From Polydactylus sextarius (taxonomy: Eukaryota > Chordata > Actinopteri > Polynemidae): DNA of 64,000 nt. The notes beneath the pieces are model-generated. The model was given only the letters and a program-made list of their open reading frames with translations, was not told the DNA's origin and ran no database searches. This document shows, piece after piece, positions 50,031 to 62,036 of this stretch; positions within the stretch are counted from its first letter, which is position 1; each line of letters begins with the position of its first letter. Location of the stretch: assembly GCA_016801845.1 (NCBI GenBank), contig CM028908.1, positions 25,597,047-25,661,046 on the forward strand, in the 5' to 3' direction. The translations under genes and the position numbers were made by a program.

Positions 50031-50200
50031 ATGTGGAGCGTTGCACGCCGGGGATCACCTGCTGTCTATAGACGGGACGTCGACAGAACATTGCACGGTC
50101 CTGGAGGCGACGCAGCTCCTGGCGAGCACCACAGACCTGGTCAAACTGGAAATACTCCCATCCCATCAAACGAGGTTAACTCGGAAACAGCACGACACAG
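50031..50200 (+). CDS. grip2: grip2 exon 9: second half of PDZ3
   Basis: Acceptor TTTTTTTATCAG, donor GTGTGT. It encodes CGALHAGDHLLSIDGTSTEH, CTVLEATQLLASTTDLVKLE, ILPSHQTRLTRKQHDT, residues 291-347. GALH-x-GDH-x-LSIDGTS-x-E is diagnostic of GRIP PDZ3. Confidence 0.97.
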
Positions 50201-53188
50201 GTGTGTACTGTTTGATTCTTTCCTTTAGTTTTATTAGAGAAACCTCAGACAGATGGATCCGGTCACTTAAAATCAAGTTTACACAAGTTATTGACCATAA
50301 AGTCCATAAAAACATTTTTGAGCAGCTTTGCTTTTCTCCTGTGTAACATTATATTTTATAAACTGGTTGTGGTTAAGAACTGTAAAATAGTGTTTTTCCT
50401 CTTCAGTGTTAAAATGCCTCAGGCATCTTTTATGTCCTCTCTGATCATGAATCCTGATGTTTGGTTGAGACGGCATCTGTGTTTTTGTCTCAAACAATCT
50501 TTAGGTGTTTCGCTTTGATATATATTGAGTTTTAAAGTTTATTCTCACAGTGGGGAGGACTGTAGCGGCCCTTCTAGTCTTCTTCATGTGCTTGTTGTGG
50601 TTAGACAGAAAGTGAAGTGTCTCACTGACCTTAGCTCAACTCCCCAATTAAAAGATTTGTAATTCTTTGGATAGAGGAGACCTTGTATTTAATTTAATTC
50701 CAAACTGACAAGGAGAAAAAAAATTGGATTAGTCTTGTTCTTGCTGTCAGACAGATGGTGTGTGTATGATGTGTGTTGCCAAGTTCAAATTACAGGTTGT
50801 TGTTTACACTTTCACACCTCGTGTCGTCCTGGACAAAAGCTCCTAGCACAGTTTGACTGTGGAAAGAGAACAGAGTCATCAAGTATTGTTACATGACTGA
50901 GATATTACTCATCTGTAAGTACTGGTGTAAAAATATACTTAAGTAAAAGTATAAAGTATTCTTCTAATGGCTCTTTTGAATTTTATGTTTAATTTAGACA
51001 GGAAATATTTGTTTTTGACAAAGAACTTGAGGAAGAGTGAATCCCTTGTGTTCAAAATTAATACAAAGCATCTTTTCTAGGGTTGTCCAATGATATCGGC
51101 CGACTGATATTATTGACCTGATATTAGCATAATTATGTAATATCTGTAAGGATGGTTTTGTTTTTTTTTTTTTTTTTTTATGTTGATAATGAAAACCAAT
51201 AATGTAATGCTTGGGTTTCACCAAATGTGCTGGAATAAATGCTTGTGGGGTCCTGAGACGTTTACCGGCACATGATTGATGACCTCATCAAACCGCACCT
51301 GGAGGCAAAACAGCAACAACAATAACAGTGTGAGTGTGTGGCTAGTCATTGCTAACAAGCTCGCTCGCTCCTACACAAAATGATCACAATGGGTGTGTTT
51401 CCACCAGAGGAACAGTTCCTATGAGGCAAAACTCAGGAACATTTTCAGGGCAGAAAAGAGTCTCTGTCTAGGGGTAGGGACTCCGTTTAGCCCCAAAAAG
51501 CTCTTGGGCGTTGATTGGTTGTAACTCAAGACGGTTCATGACGCAGTCAACAAAGAAGCACCATTTTTAAAACCCAGCAGCAGAAGTGTATCAACAAATA
51601 GTTTCTATAAATAGAATCGAAGACGTGAACAAAGCGACACAGTGGAAACTGTCACAACATGATCACAGGGTTTCACAGTTAATAATCAACACTGGACGCT
51701 ACAAACGAATTAATTTATTTTTTCCAACACGAAACACAATATTAAGAAGAAATGGACAGTTCTGTTCTCTGGTGCTCTCTCTCACACACACACACACACA
51801 GAGACCTCAGCATGTAGTTTATTAATAATAACACGATATAACAATCACAGAGAAGACGACCAGTCCGACACAGAGATGCAGACATTACAAGAGGATGTTC
51901 CTGAAAAGTCCCCAGCCCCTAAACGTCTCCTAAAACTCTGCACACTTCCTTCTCTTAACCTTTTAATAAAACTCTAACCCTGTGATGCGTCTCAGACACT
52001 AATATCACCAGACTTCTGCTTCTGTTGTTTCTGTTACTAAACTGCTCACAACTTTTTTAATGCACTTTTCCCATCTCTGCTTCATCAGCCTGTTTTCAAT
52101 CTATTGATAAACTTACTGGCTGCATCAATGTATTTTTTGTGTCACGTGGCAACCGGATGAGTCTTGTTCATGTGATAATGAAGTTGATGTATCATCACAT
52201 GCCATTGGCTTTGTGATGCCAGGTAATATAGTAGACTACTACTAAATGTAGCAAAGATTTTACACAGTTAAATAAATGCTGAAAACTTTCAACTTTGCCT
52301 TGAACTTAAGAGCATCAGAGTCAGTATACAGATGGATGTTTGTGTCTGAAACCAGTCTGATTGTGTTCATAGTGAATCTGTAGCTGCCAGAAGTGATTGT
52401 GATGATGTAATTTCTTTTTCCAGGAGAATTGTTAACATCGGCTACAGCCACTGTGCAAACTCAACAACAAGGAGGAGAAATCAAGTGCTGCATTCTGTAA
52501 AAACGTCAATATATAGATTTTTACCAAGATGTTACACATTGTGTGGTGTTCACAAAAAAAAAAAAAACATCTACAATAGATCTGGGCGTAAGTAGTCCTG
52601 AATTAGTCCTCCAGTCATCACAGCCAGACACGGCTGCTTTCCTCCTTTAATCCTGATCAATTCGCTCTATGTTTTTATGTCACTGCTGGTTCAGATAAAG
52701 TGAATTTTCTCCAGCTGGAAGCTCAGACACTATCAGCCAGCTCTGTCTGTTTTTGGCATTTTTCCGTAGTTGAGCTGAGATTTGACTTCCCCAAAACAGA
52801 ATTAGACTTTTTGGTCTGTTGGTCAGAGTAGACACAGCTGAACACACATGTTTTGCATACAGCTTAAATACAACTTCTTTTTTTTTGTTGTTTATTATTT
52901 ACATGCATAAGTCTTTGAGTAATACTGTTGTTGTTGGGGTCTCTTTGTGTTTAGTAGTTCAATGATATATTCGAATACTGCATATGTTCCTGTCAAATCT
53001 GGTTTTGGTTTTTCTTTCTCTTCTCAAATGTCAGGTACAAAACATTCACTTGGTAATAACCAGCTCAGCAGTCGCTGAAATAGCTGTTCTGCTAATTGCT
53101 GCTGAAGACTGTATAGTCCTGGTTCTGCTCTACAGCCACCGAACAAAACAATATACTAAAAGCTAAGTAATTAAAGGTGAACTCCAGC

Positions 53189-53640
53189 ACATTTGAACCT
53201 ACAATCTACTGTTAGAGTTGTTGAGTTCATGTCAGTTGTTAAAAAATGAAACAAACTGTTGCTACATTAGTGTAGATGTGGTGGTAGTGGTGAGTCTGGC
53301 CAGGCAGCTGATAAACTAAGTGATCAGAGCAGATTTCTAAGTAAACAGTGTTGTTGTGTCACTAAAGAGGCTGAACATCTCTTTCTAAGCCCCGTGCAAC
53401 AACAACCAGGAGCCTCACCAACAAAACACTATGTCTGTTTAACTCAGTAGTGGTGAAGAAACGGTAGAAAACGTGTTTAATCAGGCCGTCACACACCTCT
53501 GATGGTTTCTGACATGGTTGTGAAAGTGAAAGAGTCAATTGTGGACAGGCTGGATGGGTGATTAGCTATCCACAGAGTAAATACTGAATATATGAGCTAG
53601 CTGCAACATTATAGGCCTAAATTATAAGACACAAAGTTCA
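53189..53640 (+). repeat. dispersed repeat family E, copy 2 (intact)
   Basis: Direct copy of 47196-47952 without the Tc1 insertion. At the insertion point it reads GAATATATGAGCTAGCTGCA, the uninterrupted equivalent. Confidence 0.88.
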
Positions 53641-54046
53641 GATGTTTCCATTTTGTCACACACTCATTTGTAATGTTTAATGATGCACAATAGTTTTTGA
53701 GGAGATCACCATCCATCCACTCATCCCAGTGTGATCCTGATCATCTTTATCATCATGGAACCACAATTTAGGAATATTTTTGACTGTGACAACAACTATG
53801 TGCTTAATTAGCCAAAGGAGTTTTTCTTCACTCGTAACCAGGGCAACAGCTTTTCATCCGTGGGAGAATTAGTGCTGGTGGATTTACTGGAGAAACGCTG
53901 ATCCCAGGTTGATGCCTCACAACTGAACGGGTTGAAGTTTAACAAGTTTACACAAAATGCCTGTATAGAGCCTCTGCACAGGTTCACATGTGTAAAGTGG
54001 TTCATATTGTATTATTTCTTATTTTTCTTTTTACTGCATTTCTGTG

Positions 54047-54077
<31 letters not shown>

Positions 54078-54700
54078 CATTGGCAGGAAAATCAGTTTTT
54101 TTGTTGTTTTTTATTAGTGGATTAAAGAAGGACTGAGAGTAAAGACTTGGGGTTCTAGACTTTAATTAGACTAAAACCTCTACTGGAAGCTCCTTCCTGT
54201 AGGATCTGTGTGAGGTGGGAGTTTCAGGGACAGTTGAAAGAGTAAGTGACAAATGAATGAGAAATGGAGTGACAGGGACTGTGACAGTTGGTGGCATTTA
54301 AATTTAAAGTCATTACACTTCACAAGCTGCTTATAGCTCTGAACTTCCTCCTCTCTCCTTGTTCTTTTCCTCCTTTCTTCCTCCAATTTCTTCGTCACGT
54401 CTCCTCTCCGTCTCCATCGTTCTTTTCTTCTAAGTGCCTCCTCCCCCAAATATCCCTGATCCCTCACACCGCCCCACTGTTTTCTATTTTCTTACAGTTT
54501 CAAGTGACTAAAGCACAGCTATGAAGTTAATTTTAAGAAAGTCCTTGAAGTCAGACATGTGAACACCAGGCACAGACACACACACACACACACTCTCTAG
54601 AAGAGGTTGCCATTTCATCTCATATCTCCTTCATTTGTCTCTACGAAGCCAAATTCAATCTTTCCTTCTTCTAATCATGATTGTGTGAGTGTGTGTGTAC

Positions 54701-54701
54701 T

Positions 54702-54742
<41 letters not shown>
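54701..54742. repeat. (GT)n microsatellite
   Basis: 42 bp GT tract. Confidence 0.95.
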
Positions 54743-54744
<2 letters not shown>

Positions 54745-54850
54745 ACAGCTCATTAGGATACTGATGGCCTTCCAGCAGACCTCGCGGCCAGCTTGCCACT
54801 GCTTTATTAATAGGCACTTTGATTAAAGGTTTTGCAGTTTGCAGCCTTTC
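54743..54850. promoter_or_regulatory. candidate conserved block between two GT tracts
   Basis: Unique sequence (TGGCCTTCCAGCAGACCTCG, then ACTTTGATTAAAGG with a TCF/LEF-like CTTTGAT core) set between long GT repeats. A proposal from texture only. Confidence 0.2.
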
Positions 54851-54864
54851 TCTCTCTCTGTGCA

Positions 54865-54971
<107 letters not shown>

Positions 54972-55473
54972 GACTTTGATTTTGTTTCACTCTATGTTAT
55001 TGCGCTATAGATCAGTGTCAGTGAGTTGACACACACACTATTTGCATTATGTATCCTCCCTCATGTATATACAGTGTTTAAATGAGCACAGGCCGCTATT
55101 TCGTGTCAGTAGATCCATCTCTCCAGCTTGTTTCACTGGGCTTAATGACTTTATTTTTACTCGGGGTGGATTAGACTACAAAATGTTTTTGCATTTCTCA
55201 GATCTAACTGTGGGGCTGCCCGGCACAGACCTCCCGCCACCAGATTGGGTTTAGATAAGACGACGACTCAAGTATCAAGGAAACAAAAGCTCCTTGAAAC
55301 CCGAAGGATGGAGGGCAGCTTAGAATCAGCTTCAAAGCTGCAATAAGTTCATGTGGTGAGGAATTACACATAAAGCTGTGCAGGTTGTCAGACCTTTAGC
55401 CTTGAATGTAAGCTGATGCTCTCAGTGGGAATTTCCCCAGATGAGGCCCCCCCAACATCTGAGTAAATGTTTC

Positions 55474-55946
55474 CTTTAAAGCTACACTACACAAGTCTGG
55501 TCACTTTTTTCTCTACGAAGCTTTTCCTACAGTCTCAGAGTTCAAGATGCACGATACGTATCAAAACATTTAAATCAACAGAAACAGAGGAGCTGAACGT
55601 CTTGTTACATGACGCCAGTCTTACGACTACTGACGATGTCTTTTTAAATGGGCAGGGTTTATATACACGTTGACTCTGATTGGATAACTCCTTGAACACG
55701 CCGACCAAACGAAAGAAAACTAAACTAACTCAAAAGACTGTTGAAGATCATTGCAAAACATTGTGCTGCTGAACTCGTCCTTCGTAGAGACTCGTAAGAC
55801 CAGGTCGTAGACTCTGATCTTGGTTTTTCACAGTGACACAGAGACAGTGGAGACAGCAGAGACCCTTCATTCACCCTGCGAAGAGTCATTTAACCATCAC
55901 ACTGACTTTGAAGATGATACATTGACTTTCATAGTGAACCTTTAAA
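55474..55946 (+). mobile_element. MITE-like repeat family A, copy 4 (full length)
   Basis: Ends TTTAAAGCTACACTA and TAGTGAACCTTTAAA are 15-bp imperfect inverted repeats. The uninterrupted body defines the family at about 473 bp. It keeps GGGTTTATATACACG and ATTGG motifs. Confidence 0.82.
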
Positions 55947-55969
55947 CATATGGAACAGTCCACTCACAC

Positions 55970-56600
55970 TCTTTTTCACCCATTGTCAGCAGCTGATCTT
56001 GGGTCAGGTCGTGGTGGCAGCAGGTCAAGCAGGTAGTCCTGATGTCCGTCTCAGCAAAACTTGTTTTTAGTTTCCAGCTCCTGATGGATTCTGAGACTGG
56101 ATGAGATAATAAAATCTATCCAGACTGTTGTGGATCTATCTTGAGGTCTCGTGTTAGGTGGATTAGCCAAGAACACCTCCAGTGGGAGGTGCCAGGGAAG
56201 CAACTGGTTCCTTTTGACCTGAAGTAGCAGCTCTACTCTGAGCTCCTCATCCTATCTCTGAACTTAATACTACCACCACATACTACAAGGTTAGCACAAT
56301 GACCTCTAGTGAAAACCACAAACGGCACTTGTGCACAATGAAGTTGATAGGTCTTCATGTGATCTTCAGTCACATTGCACATGCAGTCCTTAGTTGGAAA
56401 AGGTTAGACTCCTGCAGAGGAAATTTCAGCATCTTGTATCTGTGATCTCATTCTTTCATTCACTACTCAAAGCTCATGACCACAGACGAGGGTGAGAACG
56501 AAGATCAACGGCTTCGTGTTGCTGCTCAGCTCCTCGTGTATTAACGCCTGCCTTGCTGCTGATGCTACGGTGGCATCACGCCATATGATATGCTAATGAA
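55970..56600 (-). mobile_element. LINE 3' fragment (antisense)
   Basis: Several blocks match the reverse strand of an abundant fish LINE ORF as I recall it: GGTCGTGGTGGCAGCAGGTC, AGCAGCTCTACTCTGAGCTC and CACTACTCAAAGCTCATGAC. The order of blocks fits a 5'-truncated, decayed copy in minus orientation. No open frame survives. The clade (Rex/RTE-like) is a guess. Confidence 0.65.
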
Positions 56601-57161
56601 CAGATCGTTTCCTGTATGATTTATGTTTTTGAAAAATACTCAAGAAATTTGTATGCAAATTAAACAAAAACAAATCTTGGTGCTTTGCCACTTAACCCTG
56701 AGTCAATTGAACAAGAATCTTTTTGCCCAAAGTATAAACAGAGCTGATACCACTGCCACTAAGTGTACAGCACATTTACTGGATAGGATTTAGAAAGCTG
56801 CTCCATAAACATGGTGTGTGCCAGGTGGCTACAACAGGAGGAGGCTTAGCACATCCGTATTGGGTCTAACACTTCAAATGCATCGGAATTAATTAGACAA
56901 AGGTCGACTAAACTGCAAAATGGGCTTCAAGTGTGAACACTATTCTTCATATTTACACTGATATTTATTCATCAGCAGTGGAAATTTATTACCTTTATAT
57001 CATCAACATCTGCTCAGTTTCTGTTTTTTAAGCCTCCGTCCTGACAGTCTCAACCGGAGCAATCATCAGTCTCTGTTCAGCTGCAACTTAAAACCAACTG
57101 CAGGTATCAACCTGTGATGTCACGAATATTAAAGTCGTGTGTGTTTGTGTGTGTTTTGCAG

Positions 57162-57317
57162 TGAAGGTTCAGAAGTCGGACCACCCCCACTCCTGGGACC
57201 CGTGTGTGAACTACTGTCACCCTGGAAACTCCACTCTCTGCAACACAAGCTCCACCCTCAACAAGTCATGGACGGCCTCAAACAATAACACCATAAACAG
57301 CCTCGACTACTGCAAGT
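57162..57317 (+). CDS. grip2: grip2 exon 10: linker between PDZ3 and PDZ4
   Basis: Acceptor GTGTGTTTTGCAG, donor GTATGA. It encodes VKVQKSDHPHSWDPCVNYCH, PGNSTLCNTSSTLNKSWTAS, NNNTINSLDYCK, residues 348-399. VKVQ-x-S and WDPCV match the GRIP2 linker. The donor at 57318 is preferred over the GT at 57316 because only it keeps phase with exon 11 (CKSLVSASFSP). Confidence 0.93.
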
Positions 57318-58291
57318 GTATGAATACACACAGACACAGACTCATTCGTCATCTTGTCTTAGTTCTCTAAGGACCAATCCCATTTTTACCCCTTAGTACT
57401 ACCCCTCTCTTTTGTACATTCACGTCAGCAGAAGGTCTATCTACCTCAATTATCCTCTAGATGAAGGGTGATGGGACCACACTTCAAAGGAGTATGAGAA
57501 ATTTCCCAGCATGCACCAGGACAAGGATGCAGTTGTCAAAAAAAAAAAAAACTAATCAATACAAATAACTTATTAAGCTAACTTATTGCTAACCGCTAAT
57601 GAGTAACATTTGTCAACCTTTACGAGTCTGTAGACACCAGCATTGTTTGTTGTCATTCAGTTGCCATGGAGACTTGTCATGTCGTCTTACATAGCAACTA
57701 GTGATGACTTCTGATGACCTGTAATGGTAAAGTAGAGGTGTCTCATTTCCTAGAGGAATGTTTTCACCACTCACCACTGTTTCAAGCGACGAGGGGTAAA
57801 AAAGAGAAATGGGTTTGGCCCAAAGTCTCTCAGTTGGTGGAACAGGGATAAGATTATAATAAAGCCTCTAAAGACACAAATATTTGTTCTGCCAAATATT
57901 CAGATGTCTCCACTTTGCCTGTTCATCCAAGACTTTATATATTTGTAGTAATGACTCCTGAGCAAATGCGGTGCTAATGTTTTGCATAACACTAAAATAA
58001 GGTTTTACAGTTTCATGTATAGTCATTACCCGACGTGAGAAAGACATTTAAAATGAGATTGAGTTTTCTTGGACATGTTTATGTTTGTGTTTTCTCTACG
58101 CTCCGTGGTTGTAATTATCTCATGCTCTTAATGTCTTCATTGTCTCACCTGCAGCGACTCGTTTATCTATAACACATTTCCTCTTCTGTCTCCTTTCAGT
58201 TTATCTTCCTGCCCATTTATTGTCTTGTGGGAGCAAACATCATCATTTTTTTCTCTGTTTTATATCTTTTTTTTTTTTTAATTTTTTGCAG
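57318..58291 (+). other. grip2: grip2 intron 10
   Basis: 974 bp; no feature recognised beyond a T-rich acceptor tract. Confidence 0.75.
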
Positions 58292-58444
58292 CTCTGGTAT
58301 CTGCCAGTTTCTCTCCCGCCTCTACGACCACGTCGGGTCCCAGCAGCCAGAGCTCCAGCACTTTGCCCAGACCTACGGTTCCTATGAGTCCTCGTAACTC
58401 ACTGCTCAAACGACGGCAGAGAAAGAAAGAGCACAAAAGCTCCT
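58292..58444 (+). CDS. grip2: grip2 exon 11: Ser/Thr-rich linker and basic stretch
   Basis: Acceptor TTTTTTGCAG, donor GTAAGC. It encodes SLVSASFSPASTTTSGPSSQ, SSSTLPRPTVPMSPRNSLLK, RRQRKKEHKSS, residues 400-450. LVS-x-SFSP and STLPR...MSPR match GRIP proteins, and RRRQRRREHKSS is the GRIP2 equivalent of the basic run. Confidence 0.94.
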
Positions 58445-58551
58445 GTAAGCTCCATATGTCTCCATATGTTCATGCCCGTCAGTCTGTTCAAGAATGTCTT
58501 TCTTCTTAAGGGAGATAAATAATGTAAAGTTGTGTGGTTGTGTGTGTCCAG
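58445..58551 (+). other. grip2: grip2 intron 11
   Basis: 107-bp intron ending in a GT-rich tract (TGTGTGGTTGTGTGTGTCCAG). Confidence 0.85.
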
Positions 58552-58738
58552 TGTCCCTGGCATCCAGTTCAGTGGGTCCGGGTGGTCAAGTCGTACATGT
58601 AGAGACCAGTGAAGTCGTTTTAACAGGAGATCCGCTCAATGGCTTCGGTGTTCAGCTTCAGGGAGGAATATTCGCCACTGAAACGCTGTCTGCACCGCCG
58701 CTCATCCGATTCATAGAGCCTGACAGCTCTGCAGAGAG
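58552..58738 (+). CDS. grip2: grip2 exon 12: first half of PDZ4
   Basis: Acceptor GTGTGTGTCCAG, donor GTACGC. It encodes LSLASSSVGPGGQVVHVETS, EVVLTGDPLNGFGVQLQGGI, FATETLSAPPLIRFIEPDSS, AER, residues 451-513. The G-F-G-V loop and SVGPGGQ support GRIP2. Confidence 0.97.
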
Positions 58739-59766
58739 GTACGCACACACGTTTACACCAATATTTCATATATAAAATACACGTTTACCAGTGTGTCTTG
58801 AATGTAATGACAGATTTAGAAGCAGAGCTTGGCCAAAAATCATAGATCTCTTTGTGAACAACTATATTAAGGTCCATTGCAATTCACTTGAAGAACTGCT
58901 CATTTTTGCTCATTATTACCATCATATGAGCATTTGAAGCTCACACTTTTTAGTATACATATATATAGTTATGTATATATATATATATTTCAAATGAAGA
59001 TTCATTAACTTTAATGCTGTATTAGCATTATTAAATTTTAAACTTCTGTATACAATGCATGTTGTTTCACAGTCCTCTGCATCTTTTGTTGTCCTATAAC
59101 TCATACATATTTGTTCACAGATTTAAGTCTCTTTGAGTTTAAATTGTGTTTGCATCATGTGTGCGTCCATTGATTGATGTTCTCGTCGCATTAACAGCTT
59201 CTCTAAGTGCTGGGTGTATTTCTGCACCCCTAGGCCACACTCTCTTCTCCATTAGTGCCCACGCTAACAACACTAATTAGCTAGCTTCCCCTCACTCATG
59301 TCAGAGGAATCGATAAGCTGCTTCCTTTCTGCCTGACAGGGTGAATCCAAATAAACCCCTTCACACTACGTTGAATTATACGTAAACCACAGCCCACCAT
59401 CTTTAAAACCTCAAGTCTTTGCGCAGCAGTGGGCAGCGAGGACATCCTCTTTAAAGTTGTAACCTGTAATTATCCTGCATTAACGGTGATATAAAAATTC
59501 TTCCATGAATGCTCATTTTAATTGCACACAAAATATTGTAGCACTGCACAGAAAACATTATTACTCATGAGCTGTGTTAAATGATTAATCTGCAACATGT
59601 AATCTAAAGTCATCTGTTTTATTCGGTTTTGGAAAGTAAAGTTAGATTTGCGATTTAGCATCAGTGGAACAAACCAAATTTTCACTTTCAAATATAATTT
59701 AATTAATAAAGAGTCTGAATCTACATAGCACTACTGTTGTGTTTGACTGGATCATGGACAAACATA

Positions 59767-60613
59767 TCTCCATCCATCCATCCATCTTCTACACATTCAC
59801 ACACTAGAGCCTATCCCAGCTGCCCATGGGCAAAGGTGGGCTACACCCTGGACAGTCGCCAGCTTGTCCCATGGCCACATATATTGGCTGTTTTTCTAAG
59901 TCGAGGGCACTTGCTTGGCAGAATACTCGCCTTGGAAGTTGTATGCTATAGAGATGAGGCTACACACTTCACTAGCATTTGAAACGTGTACAATGGTACA
60001 GACTATGGAAGTACACATCACATCACATGTATAAAAATACATTTATAGAAATACATTTGTGTAATGTGACACACAGTTGATAAACCGTTGGTCATGGTAC
60101 AATAGAGTAAGATAACAGATGTATGACCATGTTCATGGTTAAATTTAACAATCAACAACTCATAAAATAAATAAAATACTTATTTTTCAATGAGTATTGC
60201 TGCTTCCCTTCAGCTACCATTGTGTAGTGAAGGATTGTGGGTGTTTTAACAACATCAAGCATACATCAGCGCAGCCTTGAAAACTCTACGAACCAAGGAC
60301 TTAGTCTTCAGTTAAATTTTGAAGCATGGCGTCCTTGAAAATGCAGACTTTAAGGATGCTTCCTTCACTTTAAGAAACAGCCAGAGAGACAAACAACCAG
60401 TCGCACTCACATTCATACCTACAGGCAATTTGTCAGTTTGCTCAGTTCACCTATTCCCCAGTGCATGCATGTTTTTGGCTGTGGGAGGAAACCGGAGCTC
60501 CTGGAGGAAACTCAAATGTCCCCTGCAGGACATGCAGGGAGAACATGAAAACAAAGAAAGACATTGCACCCAACCTGTTAGAACCCAGGACAAACCCTTC
60601 TTACTGTGAGACC
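59767..60613 (+). repeat. fish dispersed repeat, split in two
   Basis: The left half (59767-59884: GAGCCTATCCCAGCTGCCCA, CTACACCCTGGACAGTCGCC) and the right half (60384-60613: GGCTGTGGGAGGAAACCGGA, GGGAGAACATG) are consecutive parts of a repeat very common in fish genomes. About 499 bp unrelated to it separate them. Confidence 0.75.
59885..60383. mobile_element. MITE inserted in the preceding repeat
   Basis: Left end TGGCTGTTTTTCTAAG and right end CTTTAAGAAACAGCCA form an imperfect 16-bp terminal inverted repeat exactly at the break of the host repeat. A target duplication is not obvious. Confidence 0.6.
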
Positions 60614-61482
60614 ATCTACTAAATGAATAAATGTTGCATTGTTAACATAGAAACATGGTACGACTCAGAACTGTGATGGATCTGAATCTGTTTTACTCAC
60701 ATCAACATTAAATGTGTAGTTCTGACAAGAAAACCTGCTTAACAGACATAATACAGTTTATTATTATTATTAGTCCTGAAAGCTAAATTTGAGGGACTTC
60801 TTTGCTTTAAATTTGTTTGAACTCACAGGCCAATATCTCAAAAGCTGGAAAATCACATTTGTTTCACAAAAAAAGTCTATTTTATCCATGGAAAGGTATT
60901 TATATGATTCATGACTTTAATAGTCAGCATTAATGTGCTTTACTCTCACTCCAGCACTGATTTATGCAGCGAGGGGCCAGGTCTGAATGGTGGATGATTT
61001 GAAAAGGGAAATATTTAATGTCTAAACAGCAGCTAAAAATAATCCAGCAGTGATACGTATCACAGCTGGAAGTATGAAACTGCTCCTGTGAGTCATATGT
61101 CTGTGTAAAATGAATTAAAAGGAAACAAAGAGCATCACAGGTAACACGTACATGGCGATTAGGATGCCTACGTGCATGAATTTTTCTGTCATTCTTCAAA
61201 CATTTTGACCCTGGGGGGTGATCATACCTAATTAGGTGCAAAAAATAGCTACACAAACATGTTTTATTTCAGGATATAGACAATGGCAAGGTGTGTAAAC
61301 ATGATATTAAGTGTGTACACACACACTCACACACTCAGCTCAGGTCTTTTTGGTTTTATATATTAGATATTAGATATAAGCGGTTCCACTACCAGTGTAG
61401 ATACAGTGTTTGTTTTAAAGTGGTGAAAACATGTTTTGCATTATAATCCATTTCAGCCACTGGATTCCCCTAAACCAGGTTT

Positions 61483-61680
61483 GTTCAAACTCTTCTACAA
61501 AGAGCCGTGTGGCTGGAGGTTTTTGTTCCAACCAGTCAAGATCACAAAGTTTGATCAATCAACTGTCTGAAAACTGAGATCAGTTAATTAAATGAGTCAA
61601 GTGTAGTGCTGTTTCTGCTTGGTTGGAATAAAAACCTGCAGCCACACAGCTCTTTGTGGAATAGTTTGGATGCCTCTGCC
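61483..61680. mobile_element. small fold-back MITE
   Basis: Arms of about 55 bp: CAAAGAGCCGTGTGGCTGGA with GTTTTTGTTCCAACC on the left, complementary to GGTTGGAATAAAAACC and CAGCCACACAGCTCTTTG on the right. About 198 bp in total. Confidence 0.8.
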
Positions 61681-61890
61681 CAAAACCCTACACATTGGAC
61701 AACTGATAGATCTCAGTATAGCAAGTGAAGTTATATCTGACGCAACAAAACCTCACACTGTGCCCCACCAGAAACTCAGAATACAGCAACACGTATAATC
61801 AGACCAAGAAATGAAGTTTAATCGTCACTAGTACATTAATATCTGTTGTTTCTAGTCACTCTTACATCACCATGACAACTCTTGCTGTAG

Positions 61891-62036
61891 GTGTGGCCTG
61901 CTACAGGTTGGAGACCGCCTCCTGTCAATCAACGGAATCCCCACAGAAGACGGAACACTGGAGGAAGCCAATCAGCTTCTCCGAGACGCAGCTCTGACCA
62001 ATAAAGTCTCACTGGAGATAGAATTCGACGTAGCAG
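61891..62036 (+). CDS. grip2: grip2 exon 13: second half of PDZ4
   Basis: Acceptor CTTGCTGTAG, donor GTTCGT. It encodes CGLLQVGDRLLSINGIPTED, GTLEEANQLLRDAALTNKVS, LEIEFDVA, residues 513-561. It matches GRIP2 (TEDGTMEEANQLLRDAAL). 146 nt long. Confidence 0.97.

Larger units (their letters stand above)
58739..61890 (+). other. grip2: grip2 intron 12 (3.2 kb)
   Basis: Contains a dispersed repeat split by a MITE and a fold-back element. 59160-59340 is a unique block with CATTAGTGCC and CTAATTAGCTAG (homeodomain-type cores). 60614-61482 has nothing recognised. Confidence 0.7.

Noticed and set aside
55042..55254. 70-codon plus-strand frame
   Set aside because: No splice sites or phase fit with the gene. 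The DNA looks more like a non-coding conserved block.
57316..57317. Donor GT at 57316 for exon 10
   Set aside because: It would put exon 11 out of phase. The GT at 57318 keeps phase and gives CKSLVSASFSP.
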